Part shown: positions 1-8,668 of the stretch, in pieces | How the letters are laid out: every line of letters begins with the position of its first letter | How positions within the stretch are numbered: position 1 is the first letter of the stretch | Source: Nocardia jejuensis NBRC 103114 | Lineage (GTDB): Bacteria > Actinomycetota > Actinomycetes > Mycobacteriales > Mycobacteriaceae | Direction: 5' to 3' | Length of the DNA stretch: 64,000 nucleotides | Assembly (NCBI RefSeq): GCF_001613145.1 | Contig: NZ_BDBU01000006.1 | Location: 186,001 to 250,000, forward strand | Notes under the pieces: model-generated | What the model saw: only the letters and a program-made list of their open reading frames with translations | Databases searched by the model: none | Told to the model about the DNA's origin: nothing | Made by a program: the position numbers and the translations under genes

Positions 1-398
1 TGCGAGCCGCCGCGTTGATCGACCGATAGGTGCGTGCCGACGCGTTGCACGGTCTGATTCATCTCGTAGGCCACCATCCCCAGATCGGCTGTCTCCGATG
101 CCAACAGCGCCAGACACGCGTTGGCCCCGGCGGCGGTGATGAACAGCACCGCCTCGTCGAGTTCGACCACCGTCTGGTGGACGCCACCCGCGTTGAAGTG
201 CTGCCCGGCACTGCGGGCGAGACTGTGCAGGGCCGAGGCCATCGCGCCGAAGCGCTCGGCATCGGAGCGTTCCAGTCCGGTCGAGTAGCCGAGCAACAAC
301 CCGTCGGTGGACAACAGCACCGCCGACTGCGCGTCGGCGAGCCCGTTGACCAGTTCCTCGAGCAGCCAGCCGAGGTCGATTCGCTGGGAAATGGTCAT
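1..398 (-). CDS. Roadblock/LC7 domain protein, conservon component (3' end outside window)
   Basis: Starts MTISQRIDLGWLLEEL and runs off the left edge, so the C-terminus is missing. The visible part follows the roadblock/LC7 pattern: an N-terminal helix (LLEELVNGL), then a strand-turn-strand (AVLLSTDGLLLGYS) and a long helix over the SDAERFGAMASALHSLA segment. In actinomycetes such proteins sit directly after a large sensor kinase in conservons and interact with a small Ras-like GTPase. That is the arrangement here, 36 bp downstream of the kinase gene. The DUF742 and GTPase partners should lie to the left of the window. Confidence 0.9.
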   Translation of the reverse strand, partial: MTISQRIDLGWLLEELVNGLADAQSAVLLSTDGLLLGYSTGLERSDAERFGAMASALHSLARSAGQHFNAGGVHQTVVELDEAVLFITAAGANACLALLASETADLGMVAYEMNQTVQRVGTHLSVDQRGGS

Positions 399-434
399 AG
401 CCGCCTTCTCGTCGGATGAATGATGCCGGGCCGG

Positions 435-2948
435 TTATTCCGGGAGATTCGCATCGGATTCGATGACCGGGCGCCGCCCCTGCCGGGAGCCCTGGGCGAT
501 CGCGCTCATCCGAGTGCGGGCATCCTCGGCGGTGCGCGGACGCGGCCCGGCCGGCCGCACCGGCTCCTCGGGAATCGGCGATTCCGCATCGACCGTCGAA
601 ACACGTTGCCGTCGAGGCAATCCCGGGCGCTCACCGCGCTGCTCCACGACCTGTGCGCTCGATGTGTCCGAGGCGCGGTCCTGATCGGTCGCCGCGAGGC
701 GATTCGCGGTCTCCGGATCGCTCACCTGCGCAAGCGAATCCGGCGTCCGCGTGAGCGCATCCGGCACGGGGCGGGGCGCGGTCAACGTCCCGATCTGCGG
801 CGCGGCCGGTACTCGCACCGGGAGCTGCGGCAGCTGCACCGCCGCCGGGAACCAGTCCGAGCGGCGCGCATCGGACCATTCCGCACCGAACGGCGGCGGC
901 GTATCCGGACCGCCGGGCTTGTCCGCGGCCGGCTCCGGCGCGACGAGCAGCGCCGACGGAATCAGCACCACCGCCCGCGCGCCGCCGTACACCGACTCCA
1001 CCAGCCGCACCGAGATCCCGTGCCGCCCGGCGAGTTTCGCGACGACGAACAGTCCGAGCCGGGTGTTGCCCGACAGCGTCGCCACGCTGAACTCCGGCGG
1101 ATTCGCCAGCATCGCGTTGCGCTGGTCGTACTCGGCCGGGGTCATCCCGAGGCCGTGATCGGTGATCTCCACGACCACCCCGCGTCCGACCACCAAACCG
1201 GTTACCAGCACCGGAGATTCGGGCGGGGAGCAGGCTGTCGCGTTGTCCATCAGCTCGGCCATCAGGTGGATGACGTCGGCGACGGCATGACTGGAGACCC
1301 GCGCGTCGGGCATCTTGCCGGTGTCGATCCTGGTGTAGTCCAGGCTTTCCGCGATCGCGCCGCGGACCAGATCCAGCACCGCCACCGGATTACGCCAGCG
1401 CCGGCCCGGCTGTTCACCGCCGAGAATGATCAGGTTCTCGGCATTGCGGCGCGCCCGGGTCGCGAGATGGTCCAGCTGGAAGAGCAATTCGAGCTGATCG
1501 GAGTTCTCCTCCTCGCGCTCGGCCTTGTCCAGCAGGGTCAGCTGCCGGTGCACCACGACCTGGCTGCGGTGCGCGATATTGAGGAACACCGCGTTGATTC
1601 CCGCGCGGGTGCGGGCCTCGCCCGCCGCCGCCGACACCGCGGCCCGGTGGGCGCGGTTGAAGGCCTCGGCCACCTGCCCGACCTCGTCGGTGCCGAAGTC
1701 CAGTCGCGAGATCTCCGCCGGGTCGACGGTCTCGCCCTGGCCCAGTCGGCGGATCAGGTCGGGCATGCTCTCGTCGGCCAGATTCAGGGTGTCGCGGCGC
1801 AATCGGCGCATACGGCCGATGAACCGATTCGCCAGCACCAGCGACGCCAGGAAGGCCAGGATCGCGATCAGCGCGACGCCCGCGCCACCGAGAATCGAAT
1901 CACGGGTGTTCTGCTCACCCTGCTCTCGCGCGATCATGTGCGCGTCCCGGCTCTGATCCGCCCACAGCTTCTGCAGGGCGGTGTTGACCTGTCCGGAGGC
2001 ATCCTGCCAGTCCACCAGCGAAATCGGCAGCGGGGCAGGCTTGGCGACCGGCTTCGCCTCACGGGTCTTGCCCGCGGCCTCGGCCAGTTCGTCGTTCCCC
2101 GCGGCGACCGGTCCGCGCAGCAGGATCGCGTCCTGCATCTCGGTGACCTGCAGCCACGCCGGACTCGCGGTGATCGACTCGAGTTGCGCGAGCCGCGCGC
2201 CCTTCAGCACCGATGCGGAATACGCGACCTCGGAACGGAACTCGCCGACCCGGCGGCCGAACTCGAGCAGCTGCTCCGAGGACATCTCGCCGGTGGTCAG
2301 GGCCACCGCTCCCACGATATTGGACTGCGAGAGCGCCTCCGCGGCCCGCAATTGCTCTACGCCCCGGCTCAATTCGATGCCGATCTCGGCATCGGGCGCG
2401 ACCTGGGCCGCCAGCATGGCGCCGGTGACGAGAGTGCCGATCACCTTGGTGAAGAACCCGAACACCTGGTCCGAGGGCACCTGCTGGGTGTCCACGCCGT
2501 TGCGGATGCTCGGCACCAGCTCGAAGAACTTGCTGAAGTCCAGGTCCGAGCCCTTGCCCGACGGGTTGAAGTCGCGAACGGCGTCGCCCTTGACCTTCAC
2601 CTCGGCCAGCGCCGCGTCCGAATGCTGCCGCACGCCCGGCAGCGCCTGCGCCGCGCCGGGGTCACCGGCCAAGCGCAGCAGCGAGACTCGCCGCTCCTCC
2701 TGGAATGCCGAGACCATCAGGATCGCCGGAGCGGCGGTACTGCTGGCCAATTCGGCCCACTGCTTGGATTCCCGGGCGTCTTTCACCAGGTAGACGGCCG
2801 CGCCGCCGCCGATGGCGAGCAGGGTGATGCTGGAGATCAGCACGATGGACAACAGCCGAGCTCGGACGCCGAGCCAGCCGCGCACCGCCTCTCCACTCGT
2901 ACCCGCCTGGCGGCCAATAGATTTGCGCAGATTCTGCCAACTGCTCAC
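435..2948 (-). CDS. Conservon-type nitrate/nitrite-sensor-like histidine kinase
   Basis: An 837-residue membrane sensor kinase. A membrane segment at about residues 30-55 is followed by a large extracytoplasmic region of NIT type (about 60-350). A second membrane segment (about 355-380) leads into a HAMP-like stretch. The atypical phosphoacceptor region with a DHLATR motif follows, then a HATPase_c domain with the ELMDNA N-box and a DHGLGM motif. The last 200 residues are a Pro/Arg-rich, probably disordered tail. This architecture and the roadblock gene directly downstream are the conservon signature. The signal sensed cannot be read from sequence. Confidence 0.92.
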   Translation of the reverse strand: MSSWQNLRKSIGRQAGTSGEAVRGWLGVRARLLSIVLISSITLLAIGGGAAVYLVKDARESKQWAELASSTAAPAILMVSAFQEERRVSLLRLAGDPGAAQALPGVRQHSDAALAEVKVKGDAVRDFNPSGKGSDLDFSKFFELVPSIRNGVDTQQVPSDQVFGFFTKVIGTLVTGAMLAAQVAPDAEIGIELSRGVEQLRAAEALSQSNIVGAVALTTGEMSSEQLLEFGRRVGEFRSEVAYSASVLKGARLAQLESITASPAWLQVTEMQDAILLRGPVAAGNDELAEAAGKTREAKPVAKPAPLPISLVDWQDASGQVNTALQKLWADQSRDAHMIAREQGEQNTRDSILGGAGVALIAILAFLASLVLANRFIGRMRRLRRDTLNLADESMPDLIRRLGQGETVDPAEISRLDFGTDEVGQVAEAFNRAHRAAVSAAAGEARTRAGINAVFLNIAHRSQVVVHRQLTLLDKAEREEENSDQLELLFQLDHLATRARRNAENLIILGGEQPGRRWRNPVAVLDLVRGAIAESLDYTRIDTGKMPDARVSSHAVADVIHLMAELMDNATACSPPESPVLVTGLVVGRGVVVEITDHGLGMTPAEYDQRNAMLANPPEFSVATLSGNTRLGLFVVAKLAGRHGISVRLVESVYGGARAVVLIPSALLVAPEPAADKPGGPDTPPPFGAEWSDARRSDWFPAAVQLPQLPVRVPAAPQIGTLTAPRPVPDALTRTPDSLAQVSDPETANRLAATDQDRASDTSSAQVVEQRGERPGLPRRQRVSTVDAESPIPEEPVRPAGPRPRTAEDARTRMSAIAQGSRQGRRPVIESDANLPE

Positions 2949-3234
2949 AGTAAATCTCCCGCTAGTGAGCGCTGTCGCGCCCCACCATGTGCCGCACCGC
3001 CAGAAAAGGCCGATTAATCACGCTTCCTCGCGGAGAGAGTAACGGATCCATCCCGAATCAACTACAGATCCACATCTTCTGGCCGAACTTGCCGAGACAC
3101 CCGCGCCGATACGACGCGACAGCAACGGAACCCGCGGTACACAACCGGCAGAAGCTTGCCGGAACCGCCGCCCCGGCCATCCGCGGTCGCCAGGCTCCCG
3201 GTGATCGGACGTGGCTGAGGTTGCGCCAATCCGC

Positions 3235-3618
3235 TCAGGGCCGACCGAGCGCGGCTGTCAGGGAATCGCGAACGGCGGCGGCCAGGCGCGCGTGCCCGGG
3301 GGCGACCGGCGCGCGGCCGGTGTACGCGAAGGAGATTCCGGTGCCCGGATCGGCATAGACGGCGCTGTGCTCGGCCACGACCGAATGGCAGGCGGCCCCC
3401 ACGACCCGCGCGCGGTTCCGCGCCGCCACCGCCCGCGCACTTCCGCGATCCCCTGCCGGGTCCGGCCCGGTCCACAGATCCACGACCGGTTCTCCGTGAT
3501 GGAAAACCGCCAGCTGCGAACCGGTTTCGACGCACTCGGCGGCGGCCAGCGCGGCGAACTCGATGGCCACCGCCTCGAAACCGGCTTCGACGCCGCCGTG
3601 GACCTCGATCATTCTCAT
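3235..3618 (-). pseudogene. Internally deleted beta-lactamase-family serine hydrolase relic
   Basis: A 127-codon frame. Its first 50 residues (from MRMIEVHGGVEAGFEAV to FHHGEPVVDLWTG) look like the N-terminus of an EstB/class C beta-lactamase-like serine hydrolase. Its last 60 (SAVYADPGTGISFAYTGR, then a C-terminal Ala-rich helix) look like the end of the same family. The roughly 250-residue middle, with the SxxK nucleophile and the Tyr motif, is missing, so it cannot be catalytic. The junction is in frame, and the start overlaps the stop of the upstream FAD oxidase (ATGA), so it may still be translated. Family assignment is by eye. Confidence 0.6.
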
Positions 3619-4922
3619 GAGTCGAGGACGGGGAAGTTGGCCCGCAGCACCGCATGCGGATCCCGCGCCGACTTGATCTCCCGCAGTCTTTCCACCGTCG
3701 CGGCGTCGAACGCGGCCGCCACGGTCTCACCCGGAGCGAGGAACGTATAGGGCTTGCCCGCGGCGATATGCCCCGCGAGGCCGTCGACGACCGCGGAAAC
3801 CTTGGCGTTCACCGCATCGCGCAGCTGCGGCAGGCCGAGCCCGAGCAGATACACCACGTACGGCGCCCGCAGCGCACCGCGCGCGCCCGAGGCGGACCGC
3901 GCCAGCGCACCGCCGAGCTGGCGGACCTGGATGTTCAGCAGTGGCGTAACAGACTCGCCCAGTAGGACTTTCACGGTGTCGTCGTCGAGATCGGTGAGCA
4001 GTTCGGCGCGGGAGATGGACGGGCTCGGATCGGTCGGCTCGGAGGTGATGTCGCCGAGCTGCGCCACGGACATCGCACCGCGCGAATCGGAGATCGGGGC
4101 GCCGATCCGGTCGATGGCCGCCACCAGCTTCCGGCCCTGCTCCGGATCGCCGAGGTAGGCGACGTCCAGGCCCACCATCTCCGGGGCGTTCGGGAACTGG
4201 AACCGCTGAAACCACACCGACAGCTCGTCGGGAGCATCGGATGTCAACTCCCGGAACACCTCCCACACCTCGGCCAGCCGGGAGGCGGTCCAGGTGACGC
4301 GCCCGCCGTACAGGCCCGGCGCGGGGAACAGGTCGATCTCCAGTGCCGTCACCACCGCGAAATCGCCACCGCCGCCGCACAATGCCCAGAACAGATCCGC
4401 GTCGGACTCGGCGGTGACCCGCGCCGCCCGGCCGTCGGCATCCACGATCTCGAAGGCGCGCACCGCATTCGAGGCCCAGCCGTGCTTGCGCCCGAACCAG
4501 CCGAGACCGCCGCCGAGCGTGTATCCGGTCACGCCGACCACCGGATTGCTCCCGGCCAAGCCGGTCAATCCGTGCACCGCCGCGGCGGCCTGCACCTGCC
4601 CCCAGTTCGCACCGGCGCCGACGAAGGCACGGCGCTCGTGCGCATCGACCCGCACGGTGTTCAGCAGACCGGTGCGCAGCAGAATCGCGGAGTCGATACC
4701 ACCGGTCGCGCCGTGCCCGGTCGGCTGCGTCACCACCGTGCGGCCCTCGGCCCGCGCGAACCGCACCACCGCGGCCGCATCCTCGGCGTCCTCGGCCTCG
4801 ACGACGCACGCGACCTGCTGGTCGACCGCGACGTTCCACGGCTGGGCGGCCCGGCCGAAATCCGCGTCACCCGGTACCAGCACCCGGCCCCGGACCGCAC
4901 TGCGAAGCTCGTCGAATCCCAT
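3615..4922 (-). CDS. FAD-binding (BBE/PCMH-type) oxidoreductase
   Basis: A 435-residue FAD-linked oxidase of the berberine-bridge-enzyme class. The N-terminal PCMH-type FAD domain (about 25-200) shows PTGHGATGG, GAGANWGQV, a TLGGGLGWFGRKHGWA segment typical of flavin binding, and CGGGGDFAVVTALE. The C-terminal substrate domain is more variable. The start at 4922 is chosen because AAGGA lies six bases upstream; another ATG lies seven codons earlier. The stop overlaps the start of the hydrolase relic by four bases. The substrate is unknown; relatives oxidise sugars, alkaloids or polyketides. Confidence 0.88.
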   Translation of the reverse strand: MGFDELRSAVRGRVLVPGDADFGRAAQPWNVAVDQQVACVVEAEDAEDAAAVVRFARAEGRTVVTQPTGHGATGGIDSAILLRTGLLNTVRVDAHERRAFVGAGANWGQVQAAAAVHGLTGLAGSNPVVGVTGYTLGGGLGWFGRKHGWASNAVRAFEIVDADGRAARVTAESDADLFWALCGGGGDFAVVTALEIDLFPAPGLYGGRVTWTASRLAEVWEVFRELTSDAPDELSVWFQRFQFPNAPEMVGLDVAYLGDPEQGRKLVAAIDRIGAPISDSRGAMSVAQLGDITSEPTDPSPSISRAELLTDLDDDTVKVLLGESVTPLLNIQVRQLGGALARSASGARGALRAPYVVYLLGLGLPQLRDAVNAKVSAVVDGLAGHIAAGKPYTFLAPGETVAAAFDAATVERLREIKSARDPHAVLRANFPVLDS

Positions 4923-5216
4923 GATCAATCCTTCGTTCGTCATCGGTGATATGCCCCGGCGGAACCACCGGGAAGATCGCTACGACAGAGTGACGACGCA
5001 GGGCCCACAGGTGTGACATCGCACTGGAAAATGCCTTACGGGAACCGTATCGCCGCAGGTCGGTCGATCGTTGGCCGGGATTTCGACGAGCCCGGCCCGA
5101 ACGAACGGTGACTGCCTGACGCGTGATGTCGCGGTAGATCGTTTCCGACGTCGGAAGCCATCGTCCGGTCGCGGGTAGGCCGGAACCGAATCGCCCGCCG
5201 AACCCCGGCACGGGGA

Positions 5217-5717
5217 TCAGCGTGCGGGATTCGCCATGCGCATGGTGACGCGCCAGTAGAGGTACAGCCCGGCCGGGAGCAGGCCGCAGATCAGCAGCAG
5301 CATGGTCGGCCAGTCGCTCATCAGCATGACGTCCCCGCCCGGACCGGTGCTCGCGCACGCCAGGAAGCCGACCGTCCAGACCAGCAGGGGCGCGGCCATC
5401 ACGGCGGGCCGCGGCGACACCACCGCCATTCCGGCCACCAGCAGCACGTTCACCACCGCCGCCACCAGCACGGTGATCGGCACCGCAATCGCGCCCGCGG
5501 TCAGGCTGGTCGAGGCCAGCGGCGCGGCCGCGGCCAGCAGCGGCTCGGAGCCCGGCACCTGCGCGTGACCGGCGTAGATCGGCAGGAACAGCACTTCGAG
5601 CACCAGCGTGACGAGGGCATCGACCAGCAGGAAACCGGCGATCAGCGCGCCCAGCCAGCGCGGACCCCTCGACGGGCGCACACCCGAATCCTCGGGGCGA
5701 GCAACCACCGTGGTCAC
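5217..5717 (-). CDS. Small integral membrane protein downstream of mshB (Rv1171-like position)
   Basis: A 166-residue protein with about four hydrophobic segments (roughly 25-45, 68-95, 100-125 and 135-155). It starts with GTG, and that GTG overlaps the TGA of the 52-codon gene upstream (GTGA), so translation is probably coupled. In M. tuberculosis an uncharacterised membrane protein (Rv1171) also follows mshB, and this looks like the positional equivalent. No function can be read from the residues. Confidence 0.75.
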   Translation of the reverse strand: MTTVVARPEDSGVRPSRGPRWLGALIAGFLLVDALVTLVLEVLFLPIYAGHAQVPGSEPLLAAAAPLASTSLTAGAIAVPITVLVAAVVNVLLVAGMAVVSPRPAVMAAPLLVWTVGFLACASTGPGGDVMLMSDWPTMLLLICGLLPAGLYLYWRVTMRMANPAR

Positions 5718-5872
5718 GGCACCGGCGGGAAGCCGAGCAGGGTCAGCAGGTGACTCTGCATGTCGAGGAAGCCGTAGAGCACCGACAGGTACAGCTCGTG
5801 CTGCGCCTGGAAGTTGGGGCGCTGGCTCTCGACGAACGCCGCGATGGCGTTTTGGAGGTCCCAGTTGTACAT
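5714..5872 (-). CDS. 52-residue protein between mshB and the membrane protein gene
   Basis: An uninterrupted 53-codon frame starting MYNWDLQNAIAAFVES and ending GFPPVP. It begins 12 bp after the mshB stop and ends in a GTGA overlap with the next gene. It fills the gap with no spare sequence, which argues that it is a real coupled gene. The protein looks largely helical and aromatic-rich (Tyr, Trp and Phe at several positions), with no signal peptide or metal-binding motif. Family unknown. Its place in the operon suggests co-expression with mshB. Confidence 0.65.
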   Translation of the reverse strand: MYNWDLQNAIAAFVESQRPNFQAQHELYLSVLYGFLDMQSHLLTLLGFPPVP

Positions 5873-5884
5873 GCGCTCAGTCTC

Positions 5885-6787
5885 TCATTCCAGTCCGGCG
5901 AACAGATCATGTTCCCGGCCATCGGGACCGATGGGGCCGCGCTCGCCGCGCACCAGAATGTAGTGCTCCTCCGGGAGCACCGGCTGGGCGATATCGTTCG
6001 AGAGCGCGAACTCGCGGCCGGACGGCGCGAGCGTCACCTGGGTGGCGTGCGCGCGCAGCGCGTCCCGCTTGGCGGCGAGCACATCCGAGACGTCCACCGT
6101 GGTGGTCACGAATTCGCTTCCCACACAAGCCAGTTCACCATCGTTGGGCAGTCGCCAGCCCGGTGGCAGCGCACCCGGCAGCTGGTCCACCGTGCGACGC
6201 TTGATGGCCTCGGTGTGCATGGCGAGCACCGAACCATCGGTCACCGTCCAGTACACCTTCGGCACCCGCCAACCCCATTCGGCGGCGGCGTCGAGGGCCG
6301 CCATGGTGATCTCGTGCGCCCGAATATGGTCCGGATGTCCGTACCCGCCGCGCGGGTCGTAGCCGACCACGACCCGGGGCCGCAGTTCCAGCAGCACCTG
6401 CGCCAGCGCGTCCACCGCCGACTCACCCGAATGGATGAACGCGCGCGGATTGCGCGCCGCCGCGGTCCCCGCCATCCCCGAATCCCGCCAGCGGCCCGCA
6501 CCGCCGAGGAAGCGCGGGGCGGCGGCGTCCAGGGCGGCCAGCGCCCTGGTCAATTCCAGAATCCGGTAGCCGCCGAGCTGATCCGCGCCGTCGGCCACCA
6601 GCTGCGCGTACTCCTCACCGATGACCTCACCCTCCTCGCCGAGGGTGCAGGTCACCACGGTGACCGGTACCCCGCGCCGGCGATAGTGGGCGATGGTGCC
6701 GCCGGTGGTGATGGACTCGTCGTCCGGATGCGCGTGCACCAGCAGCAGCCCACCCGTGGCGGGCGTTCCCGCGAGCGCCTCGCTCAC
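5885..6787 (-). CDS. mshB: Mycothiol biosynthesis deacetylase MshB
   Basis: A 300-residue zinc deacetylase of the LmbE/PIG-L family. It removes the acetyl group from GlcNAc-inositol, the second step of mycothiol synthesis. The AHPDDE motif at residues 19-24 supplies zinc ligands, and a GYGHPDHIRAHE segment near 145-155 supplies the third. The long C-terminal region and overall length match MshB rather than the shorter mycothiol-conjugate amidase relatives. The start overlaps the stop of the upstream lipoprotein gene by four bases, and two further coupled genes follow. The block is syntenic with the mycobacterial mshB locus. Confidence 0.95.
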   Translation of the reverse strand: MSEALAGTPATGGLLLVHAHPDDESITTGGTIAHYRRRGVPVTVVTCTLGEEGEVIGEEYAQLVADGADQLGGYRILELTRALAALDAAAPRFLGGAGRWRDSGMAGTAAARNPRAFIHSGESAVDALAQVLLELRPRVVVGYDPRGGYGHPDHIRAHEITMAALDAAAEWGWRVPKVYWTVTDGSVLAMHTEAIKRRTVDQLPGALPPGWRLPNDGELACVGSEFVTTTVDVSDVLAAKRDALRAHATQVTLAPSGREFALSNDIAQPVLPEEHYILVRGERGPIGPDGREHDLFAGLE

Positions 6788-8556
6788 GGCAGCCGCCGCC
6801 AGTTCGCGGCGTCACCGAAGATGCCGGTCTGCACCGCACCGCTCAGCGACGCACCGTCCACCCGCGGCCCGGCCGCGGCGACCTGGGTGTCCTGCACGAT
6901 GGGCAGCACCGTCGCCAGCTCCCACAGCTTGGGCTCGGACTCGGCGATCACCTTGCCCACGTCGATACCGCGCAGAGCGGCGTCGATGGCGGGTTGCAAC
7001 GTCGGATCGCAGACTCCGGCCAGGTTCGACGGAGCCTTCTTGGCGCCGTCCGCCACGGTCGAATCCCCGTCGCTCCCAGCGGGTTCCGCGGGCGGGCAAC
7101 CGTACCGCGAGGCCAGCACCGTGGCCGGATCCGAACCCGCGTGCTCCCAGCCGACCAGGGCGTCGATCCCGGTTTCGGTCAGGTCCTTGCCGTAGAGCTC
7201 CGAGGCCGAGACGCTGCGCACGATGACATCGATTCCGGCACTGCGCAATTGGTCTGCGGCGGTGTTGGCGACCGCGAGACTCGCATCGTCACCCTCCACC
7301 GCGCCGATCCGCAGGGTGAGCGATTTGCCGTTCTTGGCGATCGAACGCGGTTGCGGCGCAGGCGAAGTGGGCGAACCGCTCGGCGGCTGCTCGGGTGCGC
7401 GACCGAATCCGGCCTCGCTCAGCAGCGCGAACACCTCGTCGGTGGTGAGCCGCGGCGGCGCGGTGGCCACGTAACCCGGGTCCGAGGGCGTGAGCACCTG
7501 TGCGCGAACGGGTTCCACCCAGCTGCCGGTCTGCGCGCCGACCGTGGCCAGCAGCACCGGATCCAGCAAACCGAGCACCGCGCGCCGCACCCGCACATCG
7601 GCCAGATCACCGGTGCGGCCGTTGAGCACCAGCTGCATCTCCCGCGACTGCGCCATGACCGTGGTGCGCACCGAGGGGATCGCCGCCAGTTGCGCCTGCA
7701 GCGCCACTCCCCCGTGCACGAGCGCCATCTGCGCGTCCCCGACCCGAAGCGATTCGGCCACCTGCGCGGGAGTTCCGCCGCGCCGCAACAGAATCTGATC
7801 CGGCACCGCGGGCTTGCCCCAGTAGCGGTCGTTGCGCTCGAGCAGAATCTCCTCGCGACCGCGATCGGCCTGCTTGATCCGGAACTGCCCGCCCGAGATG
7901 CGGATGGTGTCCACCAGACCCTGCTCGAATCCGGAGTCCTTGATCAGATGCTGCGGCAGCAGGTCGGCGAACAACTGCCGCCAGGCCGGGTACTCCGAGC
8001 GCATGGTGACGGTGACCGTCTTACCGCCCGCGCCACCGGCGCTCACATCCGAGATCAACCGGTATCCGGCCGGATCCACCGCGCCGGGCTGGGTGAGCAT
8101 CTGCTGCCACAGGTAGCGGAAGTCCTCCGCGACGATCGGCGCGCCATCGGACCAGGACGCCTCGTTGCGAATCTGATAGGTCAGCGTGAACGGCTCCTGC
8201 GACGTCACATCCGCCGACACCATGAGCGCGGGATCCAGCACCCAATCGGTGCCGCCGGGCACGGCCGGGACAGGCACCGGCCGATACGGACTCGGCAGCA
8301 CCATCGAGGCCACGGCCGCCGTCGCCGGGGACTGCTGCGAGCGCAGATGCGGATTGAAGCCGATCCCGATGTCGTCGACCGCGACCACCACCGAGTTCTT
8401 CCCCGGTTTGGCGGGCGTCGTCTTGGGACTGTCCGTGCTCTCGATCGGAGGCGGTGGATTCGCCGTGCATCCGGTGCCGACCACCAGAACGGCCGCCACT
8501 CCTGCCACTACCGCACGCCACGTCGCGCGCACCCGAGCCCCTCTCACGTTCGGCAC
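6784..8556 (-). CDS. LpqW-like lipoprotein, family 5 solute-binding protein fold
   Basis: A 590-residue exported protein. A basic start and hydrophobic segment end in a lipobox-like Cys (VVGTGC, about residue 30), followed by a Pro/Ser-rich linker. The body is an extracellular solute-binding protein family 5 (peptide/nickel-binding) domain. It lies between typA and mshB, exactly where mycobacteria carry lpqW, a non-transport member of the family that influences phosphatidylinositol mannoside and lipoarabinomannan balance. No permease genes are nearby, consistent with a regulatory role. The GTG start at 8556 has only a weak ribosome-binding site. Confidence 0.85.
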   Translation of the reverse strand: MPNVRGARVRATWRAVVAGVAAVLVVGTGCTANPPPPIESTDSPKTTPAKPGKNSVVVAVDDIGIGFNPHLRSQQSPATAAVASMVLPSPYRPVPVPAVPGGTDWVLDPALMVSADVTSQEPFTLTYQIRNEASWSDGAPIVAEDFRYLWQQMLTQPGAVDPAGYRLISDVSAGGAGGKTVTVTMRSEYPAWRQLFADLLPQHLIKDSGFEQGLVDTIRISGGQFRIKQADRGREEILLERNDRYWGKPAVPDQILLRRGGTPAQVAESLRVGDAQMALVHGGVALQAQLAAIPSVRTTVMAQSREMQLVLNGRTGDLADVRVRRAVLGLLDPVLLATVGAQTGSWVEPVRAQVLTPSDPGYVATAPPRLTTDEVFALLSEAGFGRAPEQPPSGSPTSPAPQPRSIAKNGKSLTLRIGAVEGDDASLAVANTAADQLRSAGIDVIVRSVSASELYGKDLTETGIDALVGWEHAGSDPATVLASRYGCPPAEPAGSDGDSTVADGAKKAPSNLAGVCDPTLQPAIDAALRGIDVGKVIAESEPKLWELATVLPIVQDTQVAAAGPRVDGASLSGAVQTGIFGDAANWRRLP

Positions 8557-8668
8557 TGTATCTCTTCTTGCCCTTCGCTTCGCTCCGGGCAGACACCGGA
8601 TGCGGAAGAGGCCGACAGCGAACCGATCAGGGCTCGCCGCCGGCCTCGACGGTCGGACTGTCTACTTC

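Noticed and set aside
420-3017. Long open frame (865 codons) on the plus strand opposite the sensor kinase
   Set aside because: Composition is Arg/Gly/His-rich without domains, typical of the complement of a GC-rich gene. The minus-strand kinase has a full recognisable architecture.
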